DNA of 64,000 bases from Peptoniphilus lacrimalis DSM 7455 (GTDB taxonomy: Bacteria > Bacillota > Clostridia > Tissierellales > Peptoniphilaceae): contig NZ_KB900368.1 of NCBI RefSeq assembly GCF_000378725.1, positions 62,001-126,000 on the forward strand. Reading direction: 5' to 3'. The translations under genes and the position numbers were made by a program. This document shows positions 63,699 to 64,000 of the stretch, one piece after another (position 1 is the stretch's first letter; each line of letters starts with the position of its first letter). The notes under the pieces are model-generated. The model worked only from the letters and a program-made list of their open reading frames with translations. It searched no databases and had not been told where the DNA came from.

Positions 63699-64000
63699 TT
63701 AAGCTGCATCTCCTTGTTTTTCTGCTATAGCGTTTAATACTATTGCAAGTGATCTGATTGTTCCGTTTAAAACATTTGCCAATCCTTGTATTGGTGCATT
63801 TAATCCACCTAAAACTTGGGCAATCAACACTTCCTTAGATGGTAATTTAGCTAATGCATCTACTTCAGCTAATGATAAAACTTTTCCATCAACGATACCT
63901 GTTTTAATCTCAAGTGCTTCATGATCTTTTGCAAAATCAGATGAAATTTTAGCTGCACTTGCAGGATCTGCCATACCCAATGCTATGGCTGAAGGTCCTT
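63699..64000 (-). CDS. rplJ: Ribosomal protein L10 (partial, 5' end outside window)
   Basis: The last ~100 residues, reading [33 protein letters not shown]-like [20 protein letters not shown], and [20 protein letters not shown]. It runs open to the right edge. L10 anchors L7/L12; rplJ-rplL order is standard. Confidence 0.95.
   Translation of the reverse strand, partial: GPSAIALGMADPASAAKISSDFAKDHEALEIKTGIVDGKVLSLAEVDALAKLPSKEVLIAQVLGGLNAPIQGLANVLNGTIRSLAIVLNAIAEKQGDAA

Noticed and set aside
1-64000. CRISPR arrays, tRNA or rRNA genes
   Set aside because: None seen by eye on either strand; the only ordered direct repeats are the iterons and the 20-bp tandem pair.

Overview
The window looks like the chromosome of a low-GC, Gram-positive, anaerobic, apparently non-sporulating member of the Firmicutes. 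Gene content and order point towards the Peptoniphilaceae/Tissierellia (Anaerococcus, Peptoniphilus or Finegoldia-like cocci); this is inferred from synteny and protein character, not from a database match. Housekeeping gene order resembles the Bacillus/Clostridium yabN-hup-yabO-divIC-yabR-tilS-hpt-ftsH-coaX-dusB-greA-lysS block and the S10-spc-alpha ribosomal cluster.

Bases 1 to about 31,850 are most of an integrative and conjugative element (ICE) of the Tn1549/CTn family, transcribed entirely leftwards. In transcription order it carries a small membrane protein, a RepA_N-type initiator with internal iterons, a DnaC-like loader, a PcfB/DUF3801 protein, a Bro-N antirepressor-like protein, the VirD4 coupling protein, an SSB, the Maff2 membrane protein, a VirB6/TrbL-like channel protein, PrgI, the VirB4 ATPase, an NlpC/P60 cell-wall hydrolase, DUF4315, a large LRR/coiled-coil surface protein, a CD1107-type protein, topoisomerase III, a C5-cytosine methyltransferase, a giant methylase-helicase and the start of another SSB-like gene. 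Relaxase and integrase are not visible and are probably left of base 1. Two different group II introns split conserved ICE genes: one cuts the methylase-helicase (intron 1810-4150), the other cuts the tiny Maff2 gene (intron 23222-25964). Both have GTGCG 5' ends, a 34-nt domain V and an intact-looking maturase, and both restore a clean reading frame when removed. Strong intrinsic terminators recur inside the ICE operon.

Bases 31,850-47,000 are chromosomal: lysS (with an added C-terminal tRNA-binding domain), greA, dusB and coaX leftwards; bioY and a class A penicillin-binding protein rightwards; then a small membrane exporter, a decayed ISL3-family insertion sequence, ftsH, hpt, tilS, an S1 protein, divIC, a 55-residue membrane protein, rqcP/yabO, hup and a shortened yabN, all leftwards. 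The sporulation genes that sit in this block in spore formers (yabP, yabQ, spoIIE) are absent.

Bases 47,000-60,980 hold the S10-spc-alpha ribosomal operon, rplQ back to rpsJ, with secY, adk, a KOW-domain protein, infA and rpoA, read from one strong promoter with a structured leader that contains a 21-codon ORF. After an AT-rich gap, etfB-etfA read rightwards and converge on rplL-rplJ, which run off the right edge.
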